Below are positions 11,570 through 21,804 of a DNA stretch of 64,000 bases, piece after piece. Source of the DNA: Acheta domesticus (Eukaryota > Arthropoda > Insecta > Orthoptera > Gryllidae); contig JAHLJT010008756.1 of the NCBI GenBank assembly GCA_031308135.1, positions 131,314,997 to 131,378,996 of the forward strand. The letters run 5' to 3'. Numbering within the stretch: position 1 is the first letter of the stretch; the number at the start of each line of letters is the position of its first letter. The notes under the pieces were generated by a model. The model was not told the DNA's origin and ran no database searches. It saw only the letters and a program-made list of their open reading frames with translations. A program made the translations under genes and the position numbers.

Positions 11570-12900
11570 GAGTCGCGAGTCACAACTCGCATAGTCGCAA
11601 GTTGCAAGGTCGCAAGTTGCAGAGTCGCAAGTCGCGGAGTCGCAAGTTGCAGAGTCGCATAGTCGTAAATCGCAAGTCGCAGAATCGCAGAGTAGCAGAG
11701 TCGCAGAATCGCAGAATCGCAGAGTAGGAGAGTCGCAAAGTGGCAGTTGCAATGTGGCAGAGTCGCAGAGTGGCAGAGTCGCAGAGTGGCAGAGTCGCAG
11801 AGTGGCAGAGTCGCAGAGTGGCAGAGTCGCAGAGTGGCAGAGTCGCAGAGTGGCAGAGTCGCAGAGTGGCAGAGTCGCAGAGTGGCAGAGTCGCAGAGTG
11901 GCAGAGTCGCAGAGTGGCAGAGTCGCAGAGTGGCAGAGTCGCAGAGTGGCAGAGTCGCAGAGTGGCAGAGTCGCAGAGTGGCAGAGTCGCAGAGTGGCAG
12001 AGTCGCAGAGTGGCAGAGTCGCAGAGTGGCAGAGTCGCAGAGTGGCAGAGTCGCAGAGTGGCAGAGTCGCAGAGTGGCAGAGTCGCAGAGTGGCAGAGTC
12101 GCAGAGTGGCAGAGTCGCAGAGTGGCAGAGTCGCAGAGTGGCAGAGTCGCAGAGTGGCAGAGTCGCAGAGTGGCAGAGTCGCAGAGTGGCAGAGTCGCAG
12201 AGTGGCAGAGTCGCAGAGTGGCAGAGTCGCAGAGTGGCAGAGTCGCAGAGTGGCAGAGTCGCAGAGTGGCAGAGTCGCAGAGTGGCAGAGTCGCAGAGTG
12301 GCAGAGTCGCAGAGTGGCAGAGTCGCAGAGTGGCAGAGTCGCAGAGTGGCAGAGTCGCAGAGTGGCAGAGTCGCAGAGTGGCAGAGTCGCAGAGTGGCAG
12401 AGTCGCAGAGTGGCAGAGTCGCAGAGTGGCAGAGTCGCAGAGTGGCAGAGTCGCAGAGTGGCAGAGTCGCAGAGTGGCAGAGTGGCAGAGTCGCAGAGTG
12501 GCAGAGTCGCAGAGTGGCAGAGTCGCAGAGTGGCAGAGTCGCAGAGTGGCAGAGTCGCAGAGTGGCAGAGTCGCAGAGTGGCAGAGTCGCAGAGTGGCAG
12601 AGTCGCAGAGTGGCAGAGTCGCAGAGTGGCAGAGTGGCAGAGTGACAGAGTGGCAGATTGAGAAAGTGGCAGAGTGGCAGAATCGCTAAGTGGCAGTCGC
12701 AGAATCGCAGAGTCGCAGAGTAGTCGCAGAGTGGCAGAGTCGCAAAGTGGCAGTAGCAGTGTCACAGAGTCGCAGAATAGCAGCCGCAGGTCGCAGAGAA
12801 GCAGAGTTGCAAAGAGGCAGAGTCGCAGTCGCAGAGCTGCAGAATCGCAGAGTCGAAGAATCGCAGTCGCAAGACGCAGAATCGCAGTGTCGCAGAATCG
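11570..12900. repeat. 16-bp minisatellite (AGTGGCAG/AGTCGCAG)n
   Basis: The core at about 11754-12640 is a very regular 16-bp unit made of two related 8-mers, AGTGGCAG and AGTCGCAG, in about 55 copies; degenerate 8-mers extend on both sides. Two spots (near 12480 and 12630) have two AGTGGCAG halves in a row, shifting the register. Because 16 is not a multiple of 3 and the unit lacks stops, all three plus frames and one minus frame stay open for 300-530 codons. None is a credible gene. The array lies about 0.8 kb upstream of the IR start. Confidence 0.95.
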
Positions 12901-12904
12901 CAGC

Positions 12905-13110
12905 GTCTTAGTCTCCGTGGTAGGACCGGACGCCGGGCGCGCGCCGCTCTTCGCCAGCGCCGCGCCCGAGGCACTGGGCGCGCCCTTCGGCGCCGCGCCC
13001 ATTGATTGCCGCGACGCGTGCCGGGCGCGTCGCGTCGGCGGCGACTGAGCGCGTCTAATGGACGGACGAGCGAGAGGCCGGCGCCACGGAGAGCAGCGGT
13101 CGAAGTGGAA
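12905..13110. other. GC-rich CpG island-like segment
   Basis: About 200 bp of strongly CG-rich unique sequence directly after the minisatellite. Frames are open on both strands and resemble neither neighbour. It could be a CpG-rich promoter or a GC-rich exon of an unrecognised gene; nothing decides between these. Confidence 0.35.
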
Positions 13111-13185
13111 GAGCCCAAGGTCACGGGAGATTCGTCTCGCATTCTATACTCGATGAGTCATTTCAAGTGAAAAAAATCCCACCAC

Positions 13186-13530
13186 CGTCTACTCCTCAAG
13201 TAGATGAACAATGTTCCTTACGTCATTTTGCTGAGAAACTCTTTGTCTTTGTACATGCTCTTGACGATTTCTCTGGTGAACAAATGTTCCTTATTTCATT
13301 TTGCTGAGAAATGCTTTGTCTCTGTACGTGTTCTTGACGATTTCATCGTCTTCTCAAGTAAATGATCAATGTTCCTTATGTCTTTTTCTGAAAAATTCTT
13401 TGTTTCTGTACATGCTCTTGACGATTTCTCCGTCTTATCCCCAAGTAGATGAAGAAATGTCCTTTATGTCATTTTGCTGAGAAATACTTCGTTTCTCTAC
13501 ATTTTTTCTTGACGATTTCTCTGTTATTGT
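13186..13530. repeat. Four-copy tandem repeat, about 70-100 bp unit
   Basis: Four imperfect copies start near 13186, 13275, 13347 and 13430. Each contains AATGTTCCTTATGTCATTTT (or a variant), GCTGAGAAAT, TTTCTGTACATG and CTTGACGATTTCTC in this order. Copies differ by small deletions, so the period is uneven. No coding capacity. Confidence 0.75.
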
Positions 13531-13539
13531 AAAGACCAA

Positions 13540-14930
13540 AAGATTATACAGAAATGGGCGTTGAAGCGCTGAGGGTCTTTCAAAATATTCCCGACGAAAA
13601 AATCTTCTTTTCTGATCTAAACGACAAAAACAATTGACGGAATTGGAGTGCGAATTACGACTGTCCTGTGTCATGCCCGGGTCTACGTTCCCGCTCGCTT
13701 TCGTCAGCCAGTCGTCAGAATTGCAGTGCTCTCGCTGTTCGCAAATCATGCAAATAGCCTTCAGAGCTCTCCAGAACGCTCAACAGCACTTGAGCCTTGT
13801 AAATGAAAACAAAAGTCGGACATGAAGTTTGCGACAAAATAGGAAAATTACCAAAAAAACACGTCCCACTGGAATCTATGCTTCCAGAAATGCATTATTT
13901 ATGCTTGTATTACCAGAAACATGCTGTCCGTGATGCAACGCATCGATGGATGTGACGAAATGTGTCGCCCCCAACAACGCAGTCACTATACTTCCTATTC
14001 AGCGAAAGAAACACTGGTCGTGGAAGCCCACGAAACTGTCTCAGGTCTCTCTGTGAAGAGGTATGAGAGATAGCTTAAAATAGGCCATATGTGTCGGACT
14101 AGATGGCAAGTTTTTCATTTTCGGTAGCCCAAGAAACATGTTTTTCTATAAAATCATTTAAAATGATGGAATCTGTTTACAAGAATTTGTACAAAATATC
14201 GTTGATCCAATGCAGGTGAGATACAAAGCGAAAAGGCGAGAATAGTGCTGTTGCGGTGAGAACTTCATCGGGAAGGATGAGGCGAGTGGTGACCCTTTTC
14301 CAACTCACGCAACGCCATCTACAATAGTCGGCACTCTGTTTCTAAAAATAGAGTGGGGGATGCGTGCTACATGGGACGCCACCTTCATGAGAAGCGACCT
14401 GTCATTGTCTCTGGTTTGTTTGTTTCATTTTTCTTCTGCGTCTCCACTTGCACGCTGTTGGATGTGTGCTCCATAATGCTTCGTAACGTGTCTTCATCTT
14501 TATTTCTGTCAGAAGTGAATATGAATTAGCACATGGTGCTACTGAAAAATCCTCTAGAAGGGTTGAAGAAACATTAGTTTAAAAGAAACATTTTGTTATA
14601 ATCGCGTGATGTTTTACCGTATACCTTTCGTGTTGAAAGGGAACCTTTCTGCCGTAAATGGTTTAGTTAATGTTTTTATGCCTGTTAATCCCATGAGATT
14701 TTATCTTTCCTAAGAATTTGTGAGTTTTAAAATAAGATTCTTATTACGGAGAAATATTATAAGTTGAGCAATACAATTACAAAAATACATCGCGAGAAAA
14801 GAGATAAACCGTGACTTTCGATTTGAATATCATATTTGTCAGGAGTTCATATACACAATTAATATTCTATAGAATAAAAATTCTATAAAACGTCGCATTT
14901 TGTTTCTGAAATTAATGCGTTCACTTCACA
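13540..14930. other. Intergenic DNA, nothing recognised
   Basis: About 1.4 kb with mixed composition, short frames only and no repeat pair noticed. Confidence 0.45.
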
Positions 14931-14944
14931 TAATGTCGTTGCAT

Positions 14945-15640
14945 TTCACCCTAAGGAACGTCGCAGAATGGCGGCCGGAACGTAGGCTCCTGTATTTAGG
15001 ACGCGGAGTCTCCCAGACAGCCAAGTGAACGTATTAATCTCAGAAATTTCAGACTCGGACCGCAGAAGCCTACGCTGTCAATATCTTCACTTATTTACGC
15101 AACCTTGTATCCATTAGATGTTTTGTGAATAAATTACAGCGACTACAAAGGGTTTGTTCTGAAGATGAGCGCCAGTCTTGATCTTCAGGAAAGAAGCAGG
15201 TAGCGTTAATGCTATTACTGCGTGAGATGTCTGTCCTTTCAACTGCTTCCCATTGGCCACTGCGCGTTCTGAACGCACCTCGTGGCGCCACGAGGAGAGC
15301 TTTTGGGACCTTCCTCAGGGCGAAATTCCGTGGCAGGTACAAAACCGTACCACTTCACCCTGAGGAAGGTCGCACAATGGCGCCCGAAACGTAGGCACCT
15401 GTGACTAAGTCGCGGAGTCTCTCAGAAAGCGAAGTCGTTACTGTCTTCGGCCGCATCCATTAGGGGTTTTCTGTATACATTAGAGCGAATACAAAGGGGT
15501 TTGTTCAGAAGATGAGCGCTAGTTCTGATCTTCAGGAAAGAAACAGGTAGTGTTAATGCTATTACTGCGTGACATGTCTATCCTTTCAAGGGCTTCCCAT
15601 TGGCCACTACGCGTTCTGAACGTGCCCCGTGTCTGCGTGG
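14945..15640. repeat. Tandem duplication, 409-bp period
   Basis: Copy 1 from about 14945 and copy 2 from about 15354 share TTCACCCTRAGGAAsGTCGC, an AATGGC..CGAACG-TAGGC block, then GGTTTGTTCTGAAGATGAGC, TGATCTTCAGGAAAGAA and GCTTCCCATTGGCCAC. Blocks ending in CTGAGGA...CCGAAACG are common at the ends of non-LTR and Penelope-like retroelements, so this is probably a duplicated retroelement tail. No reverse transcriptase sequence was seen beside it. Confidence 0.7.
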
Positions 15641-15884
15641 CCATCGCCGCGCCGCGACGTGAGCTTTTGGCCGCTGAGATCGCTAACTTGTGCACGTGCG
15701 AGTTCGCGCCTTTGATATCAGCAGAGAACCACCTTACTCCGCTAATGGATCTTCTCTTCGTGTTGGCAGCTCGCATCTGATATTTCGGATAGCTGAACAA
15801 CCTGGTTGAAAGCGTGGGGCAGTTCGCTCCAGTTGGAAAGCTTCCCTTACGCTGTGCTTTGTTGGAATACCAGTGTAATGACGT

Positions 15885-16530
15885 GCTACTCATTTAACTA
15901 GCGTGCGAGAACTCTCGCATGTTATACAACACCCTCTTCCTTATTGTTCCATTTCCATATTAACCCTATAATATATATTTTTCTCTTGTCCTCCGTCACT
16001 TGTTCTACATGTCACCTTGTAATTTAAAACAATATAACATACCCTTGTCGATACAAACTATTCTTATTTAATTTTATTATCGAGCAAAGAGATACACCCG
16101 TAATTTCACATACAGTTGCAAATTCTACAGGCTCTGAATAGATGGGTTAGAATCGAGAAGCGCCGAACCAGCAATAATGTAATAGAATGGTGAAGAACAT
16201 TTCATCCTGAGAATTACAGTGTGAGGAACGTTTCTTTGAAGCCTAGGCCTCAAAATTTTAGTTTTGAAGTCCCTAGAACGCTTCGTTTAAGGTAATATAA
16301 CGATACAGATTCAAACATTCTGGCGTGCGTTGCGGATTACATTTTACATGAATATTTAGATGCGATTTTAAACAAATCCTTCATCTTTTTAAAGTCAAAG
16401 TGTAATTTGTCATGTCTCCGTGAAATTTTCTTTCTTTAGAGACCTCATTTATAAAGATTGGTTGCGTGTGAACGCCGCAAAGGGAAGGTATACTATTGAA
16501 ATAATATAGGAGACGATACTAAATGTAGCA
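15885..16530. repeat. Dispersed repeat, copy 1 of an inverted pair
   Basis: About 640 bp that recurs in reverse orientation at 49805-50535. Shared stretches include GAGAGTTCTCGCACG, ACAGTTGCAAATTCTACAGG, CTGAATAGATGGG.TAGAATCGAGAAGCG, AATATTTAGATGCG, TTTATAAAGATTGGTTGC and GGGAAGGTATACTA. No long frame. It may be a retroelement or MITE-like family of unknown class. Confidence 0.8.
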
Positions 16531-17090
16531 CCAGTCAATAAAGCTCTTCGATCATAACTTTGAACTTTGATACCAATGAAGATTCAATTATTATTTTGTG
16601 GTCTGCTGTATGTGTACCGTTGACAAAATACCCAAGAACAAGAGGTAAATGAAATAAATTTTATGCACTTTTTCATTAAGGGGGCAGATACACCTTTAAA
16701 CCTTAAAATTTTCGATTTTTGAAAATATTTTTTTCTTCATTCTCTGACTATTTAGGTTTAATTTGGTGGATGAATTATTTCCTTATCTGCCATAGTTTTC
16801 GAGTTATGATTTAAAAGGTATGACGCTGCAACATCTGTCATCTGTCAGTTAGTGCCACGCCCACTGTCACTTTTGCAGTCGGCGTTTTTCATGATTAGTA
16901 CGCGAAATTTTTCATTCTTTAGAATTTGAACGCGTAATTTCTCATACTGGCAGCCATGTTGTCTTCAGCAGTTCGTAAACAAAGCCACGCGTGTTTGTTT
17001 ATGTGTGTGTATTGGCGTGTATGTACAGTACTTCTGTGTTGATTTGTGTTCTGGTGACGTGCATTCATTGATTCAGAGTATTTTGTTACT

Positions 17091-18851
17091 ATGGGGAAAA
17101 GAAAAGTGTCTTACAAGTGTAAAAAACAACCGTTTCGCGGGAATAAATACAGGAACGTAAACATAACCAAAGAAACTTCCACAAATAATATTAGTGAAAA
17201 ATTTAGCGCATCTGCTAAAAAACTTTCTTTTACAAATGTCAGTTCCCAAACATGTTCTTCGAGTGATGATGGTGCTACAGGGAATGTAATAGTGGATATT
17301 GGAATAATGATTGCTGAATTGAAAAGATGTCTTGTGTGTGTTTGTGGTGGATCAGTCAATTTTGAAGTTAACAATGTTTCAGGATTAGGTTGCAAATTTT
17401 TTATTTTGTGTGATAAGTGTGGAACGATAGGTTCTTTCAGCAATTCTTCCATGATTGGCAAGACAAAAAATGTGTACAGTGTCAATAGAAGAGCAGTGTA
17501 TGCTATGAGATGTATTGGGCAAGGCTTAGCAGGTCTTAGAATATTTTGTGGTTTAATGAATATGAGACCACCTGTGAAAAAACCAACATACAATCTCATT
17601 AATGCCAAGATTAACATTGCTACCAAGACTGTGAAGAAAATATGTGTGAGTAATGCTGCAGCAGAAGAAATTGCTCACAGTGAAGGCACTGAATTGTCTG
17701 TCTCATGTGATGGTACATGGCTCACCAGAGGACACACATCATTGTATGGTGTATGTACTGTGATTGGCAGCAACTCAGGGAAGGTTTTGGATACTAAAGT
17801 GCTCTCCTCATTTTGTAAGGGTTGTGAAGGTTGGAAAGGAAATAAAAATTCTCCTGACTATGCAGAATGGGTAGAGCAGCATGAACTTAATTGTTCAATA
17901 AATCATAAGGGTTCTGCAGGTTCTATGGAAGTGGAAGGAATGAAGAAAATATTTGCTCGCTCAGAGGTCAGACACGGTGCTCAATATACACATTATATTG
18001 GTGATGGCGATACAAAGTCTTTCAAGGCGGTGTCAGAGCTGGCACCTTATGGACCTGATAAACCTCTGAAGAAAATTGAATGTGTTGGCCACATCCAAAA
18101 AAGGATGGGGACTCAATTAAGAAAATTAAAACTAGAATTGAAAGGTAAAAAACTTTCTGACGGAAGGTCTCTTTGTGGAAAAAGTAGATTGACAGATACT
18201 GCAATAAATATATTGACAAGTTACTATGGTAATGCAATTAGGGAAAATTCTAATTCTGTCAGTGACATGAGACAAGCTATTTGGGCCATATGGCATCACA
18301 AAGGTTCATCAGATTCCAATCCCATGCACATGTTGTGCCCTAAAGGAGGTAGTTCGTGGTGTCCCTATCAACGCGCAGTAACTAATGGAACTGTGGATAA
18401 ATACAAGCACAAAAATACATTGCCACAAGCAGTCATGGAAGCCATTAAGCCTGTATTTAAAAATTTAGTTGCCACAGAACTCTTAAAAAGATGTCTTGGA
18501 GCAAAAACTCAAAATGCGAATGAGTCTTTGAACAATAAAATTTGGAAAATTTGCCCTAAATCTGGATTTTGTGGGAAAAATATAATCAAAATTGCTACAA
18601 ATGATGCTGTCATGACATTCAATGATGGGATGAAAAGTAGGTTAGAAGTAATTAAAAAATTAGGAGTTGAACCTGGAAAGTTTTGTGAACTGGCCATGAA
18701 TCTAGAAGACTCAGTCCGAATACAATCTGCTGAGAAAAGGAAGCAAGACTCAACCAAAGAGGCAAGAAAATGCAAGAAGAGGTTAAGATTGGAAGAAACA
18801 GCCCAGAAATCATCTTTAGAAGGAAGAACATATGGTGCAGGGGAGTTTTAA
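17091..18851 (+). CDS. Mutator-like transposase (586 aa)
   Basis: Single-exon DDE transposase of the arthropod family recognised by the Mutator-like transposase domain; it would cut and paste the surrounding element. A basic N-terminus (MGKRKVSYKCKKQPFRGNKY) is followed by a cysteine-rich segment (CLVCVCGG ... CDKCG) that looks like a zinc ribbon, then the typical NRRAVYAMRCIGQGLAGL. Candidate catalytic acids are D207 in SCDGTWLTRGHTSLYG, D305 or D307 in YIGDGDTKSF, and E478 in TQNANESLNNKIW. Other family blocks are ECVGHIQKRMGTQLRKLK and GKSRLTDTAINILTSYYGNA. A basic tail (RKCKKRLR) may be a nuclear signal. Length is usual for the family, with no stop or frameshift. The ATG at 17091 is about 400 bp inside the left end. 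Confidence 0.92.
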   Translation: MGKRKVSYKCKKQPFRGNKYRNVNITKETSTNNISEKFSASAKKLSFTNVSSQTCSSSDDGATGNVIVDIGIMIAELKRCLVCVCGGSVNFEVNNVSGLGCKFFILCDKCGTIGSFSNSSMIGKTKNVYSVNRRAVYAMRCIGQGLAGLRIFCGLMNMRPPVKKPTYNLINAKINIATKTVKKICVSNAAAEEIAHSEGTELSVSCDGTWLTRGHTSLYGVCTVIGSNSGKVLDTKVLSSFCKGCEGWKGNKNSPDYAEWVEQHELNCSINHKGSAGSMEVEGMKKIFARSEVRHGAQYTHYIGDGDTKSFKAVSELAPYGPDKPLKKIECVGHIQKRMGTQLRKLKLELKGKKLSDGRSLCGKSRLTDTAINILTSYYGNAIRENSNSVSDMRQAIWAIWHHKGSSDSNPMHMLCPKGGSSWCPYQRAVTNGTVDKYKHKNTLPQAVMEAIKPVFKNLVATELLKRCLGAKTQNANESLNNKIWKICPKSGFCGKNIIKIATNDAVMTFNDGMKSRLEVIKKLGVEPGKFCELAMNLEDSVRIQSAEKRKQDSTKEARKCKKRLRLEETAQKSSLEGRTYGAGEF

Positions 18852-19437
18852 TTTCTATTAGAGTAATAAGGTAAGCGAAACTCATGAACCAATATTTGAC
18901 GCTTGTTTTCCAGAATTACTGTTTTTAGCATCCGTTTCCCTCATAACTCAAAAACTATTTATCTTAAAGCAATGAAACTTTTAGGATGCTTATATACAAG
19001 TATTATCTACAAAACCATAAAAAATCATACACATCAGCATAATAGATTTTGTCATAAAAATTATAAATCTTTAAAAAAAAAACTAAAAATCAGTATATTT
19101 ATTTTAGATTCAAACCAAAAATATTTTAAATTGAGAGATCCAAATAAAAGTTTATGGTTTTGTACCTATGAGTTTTTCCAATAAATTAAAAAAAGAAATA
19201 GGCAAAAATCTTCAAAATTGTTAAAGTTATCAGGAAAACACTAACTCAGTGCACTAAAAACTGGATAATTTTGATTTAAAAAAAAAATATGTTTTTAAAA
19301 TTTAAAAGTATAAAAACTATTTTTTTTCATGCAGAAGAAAGATAGTTAATAGTGTCAGTGCATTTTCACTTTTGTGCAGTATATATTTATTAGGGAAAAA
19401 AAAGTGGAAAAGTAGTACACATTTTACTGCCGTAAGC
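18852..19437. other. 3' non-coding part of the Kolobok/Mutator-like element
   Basis: AT-rich sequence between the transposase stop and the right terminal repeat, with A and T runs. It should hold the transcript's 3' UTR, but no single polyadenylation signal could be chosen. Confidence 0.5.
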
Positions 19438-19459
19438 TGTATCTGCCCCCTTAAGGAAA

Positions 19460-20685
19460 CTACAGATTGTTATTTTGCTTAAAAATTGGTTTCAAGATAA
19501 CCAACCATAGAATTTCAATCCCCTTTATTAGGTTACTGTAAGATCGAAATGCAGTAACGAGCATTAAGAAATATAGGTTACTGTATTTTGTAACACTTTT
19601 CACTGTCGAAAGATAAGATTTTATGATAAAATGGCCATTAAACAAAACTCCACGCATTCTAGTAATGGAAAATTCATGTTCAGTTTTCTGAAGCTGCAGA
19701 AGCTTTACAGCATTTTCGTTCGATGCATGGACTGCAACAATTACATATAGTGGCTAAAATACATCCCCAATGCACACCGTGGCCTTGCGTGTATGTGTTT
19801 TGCACTGAATGTGATGCTGGAAAGATAGCTTACTCTAATGTAATGAATTGTGATATATTTGATATTATCCCGTGAAATAATGTACAAACACCACGTAAGA
19901 ATTGCAATTGACTGCTACGTGCGCAGATAAAGCTTAGTTTTCCTTTAACAATATGCATGTCTAAATCCTTTGTGAACTAACACGTAGACCTGAAATTCTA
20001 AAATTAAAGCTTATGAACTCTTGAGGCATGCTTTGTTGTATAGAGATGTACTAAATTCTCGATGTATTGTCCTTATGCGAGTAGCACAACAAATCTCATA
20101 GTGCTGTATCGTTCGAAAGCTGATATAGACTGATGCGAAGGAGTATCACATGTGTAGATATATTAACAATGCATTGAAATAGTTTTAATGAAATAGGTGG
20201 TGTTATTATTTTGCATTTCAACCAAAGTCTATTTTACAAATTCGGAAATGAGTACATAGCACTAGTGCAAGACCCCACGGAAAATATCAATATTTAAATA
20301 AAGTCTTTAACTAATTTTCTTTTTTCAAAAGATTTTAAATGCTTATTTGCAAGGAATTCTATACGAGCACATAGACATTTATAAATACATTTGTCAATTA
20401 GGAGAACTTTAGCCAATGAGAAAGGTTTAATTATTCCTGATGTTAAAGAGGGTCTGGTTCACTTAATGAAACGTAAAATACACTTTACGTCAACCAGATA
20501 AGCAACTGCTCTTAAAACAGATGACGGAACCTCTTAAGTCGCAATTCTCCCCTCCCTGCCTCCCGTTTTGGCAGCGGTAGTTCATTCACGGATTCGATAA
20601 TGCGGGGCAGAACTCACGCTGCATGAACATCTGAAATTGTGAAAGAGAAACAATTGAAATCAGATTAGAAGTTTTTATCTCGTTG
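19460..20685. other. Intergenic DNA, nothing recognised
   Basis: About 1.2 kb of AT-rich DNA with short frames only. No repeats noticed. Confidence 0.45.
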
Positions 20686-21440
20686 AGAGCGGGGCGGGGC
20701 GGAGTGCGCAGGAGCGAATATTCAATTTGGGAGCAGTGAGATGTCACTCGTTTCCTTTATTCGGCACAAAGCGAAATGAAACGCGCGGGGAGGGGGAAGG
20801 GGAGGGGGGCTGGCGCGCGGGCGGGCAAAGCGAAATTTGCGGGCGGCTGATGAAGTGGCTCGCGCTCAGTTGGCTCGGGGTGGGGAGAGCGGGGCGGGAC
20901 GGGGAGGAGCTGGGCAGAGCGGAGCGGGGTGGGGAAGATGGGGGTAGGGAAGGGGAGGGGAGGGGAGAAGCGGGGAGGAGCGTGGCGGGGTGGAGGGTAG
21001 TGGGAGGAGTGGCGTGGCGGGTTGGAGCGTAGCGGGCCGGATCGTGGCGAGGCAAGGCGGGGAGGAGAGGGGCGGGGCGGGGCAGGTGGGGGCGGGACGG
21101 AGCGGGGCGGGGCGCAGAAGGTAGGGGAGGTGCAAAGCGGGGCGGAATGGAGCGGGGTGTGGCGGCGCGGGGTGGAGTGGGCTGCGGCAGGGTGGAGCGG
21201 GGAGGAGCAGGACGTGGCGTGGAGGGTGGAGCGGGACGGGGCGGGGTGAGACGGAGTGAGAAGGGGCGGGGTGGGGCAGGGCGGGGCGGGGCGGCAAAGC
21301 GGTGGAGCGGCCTGGGGCGTGGCGGAGCGGGGAGGAGCGGGGCGTGGCGCAGTGGCTGGAGCGGGTCGTGGCGGGGCGGTTGGAGCGGGCTGAGGCGGGG
21401 CGAGACAGTATAAGGTGGAGCGCAACGGGGCTGGGAAGGG
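20686..21440. repeat. G-rich degenerate satellite block
   Basis: About 750 bp of degenerate GGGGCGGGGC/GGAGCGGGGC units, G on the plus strand. Dense G-runs could form quadruplexes. Minus-strand frames are Pro/Arg/Ser strings and plus frames Gly/Arg strings; both are spurious. Similar blocks lie at 25360-26000 (opposite strand) and 62220-63075. Confidence 0.85.
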
Positions 21441-21639
21441 CACGACGGGCCGGGCCGGCCTCTTCGATGGCCACATGCTGTGTTGGTGCACTCATCGCTG
21501 CCGTCTCTTTGAGGCCACCTTTCCACTCGCGCTTTCCCGCTTCCTCTGGCTCGCTACGCCCCCTCCGTACCCCTCTGCTCCTCGCTTGCATTCTGCTCTC
21601 TCTCCAATCCAGACACCACTGGCTCTGGCTGTACGCCCC

Positions 21640-21800
21640 GATCCGACTCTTCCCGACCCTTCCCGACCCTTCCCGACCCGTCCCGACCCGACCCGACCCG
21701 ACACGACACGACCCGACCCGATCCGGCCCGATCCGATCCGACGCAATCCGACCCGATCCGTCTCGACCCGACCCGACCCGAGCCCACCCCGGTTGACTCG
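21640..21800. repeat. CCCGA pentanucleotide array
   Basis: Tandem CCCGA/TCCGA units with CACGA and CGATC variants, C-rich on plus. It follows the G-rich block within 200 bp, so base skew switches sharply here. Confidence 0.8.
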
Positions 21801-21804
21801 ATTC

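Larger units (their letters stand above)
16680..19450 (+). mobile_element. Intact TTAA-flanked DNA transposon (Kolobok/Mutator-like)
   Basis: A 2.77-kb element with perfect inverted ends: GGGGGCAGATACA at 16680-16692 and its complement at 19438-19450, each bordered outside by TTAA (16676-16679 and 19451-19454). TTAA is palindromic, so it could instead belong to the inverted repeat; read as a target duplication it matches Kolobok (or piggyBac) rather than classical MULEs, which make 8-11-bp duplications. The single gene inside is an uninterrupted transposase. Perfect ends and an open frame suggest recent activity. Flanks are AT-rich. Confidence 0.85.

Noticed and set aside
11398..13002. 534-codon minus frame
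   Set aside because: Almost entirely the translation of the 16-bp minisatellite (repeats of LPLCDSATLRLCHSAT). No unique domain; the ends are low-complexity as well.
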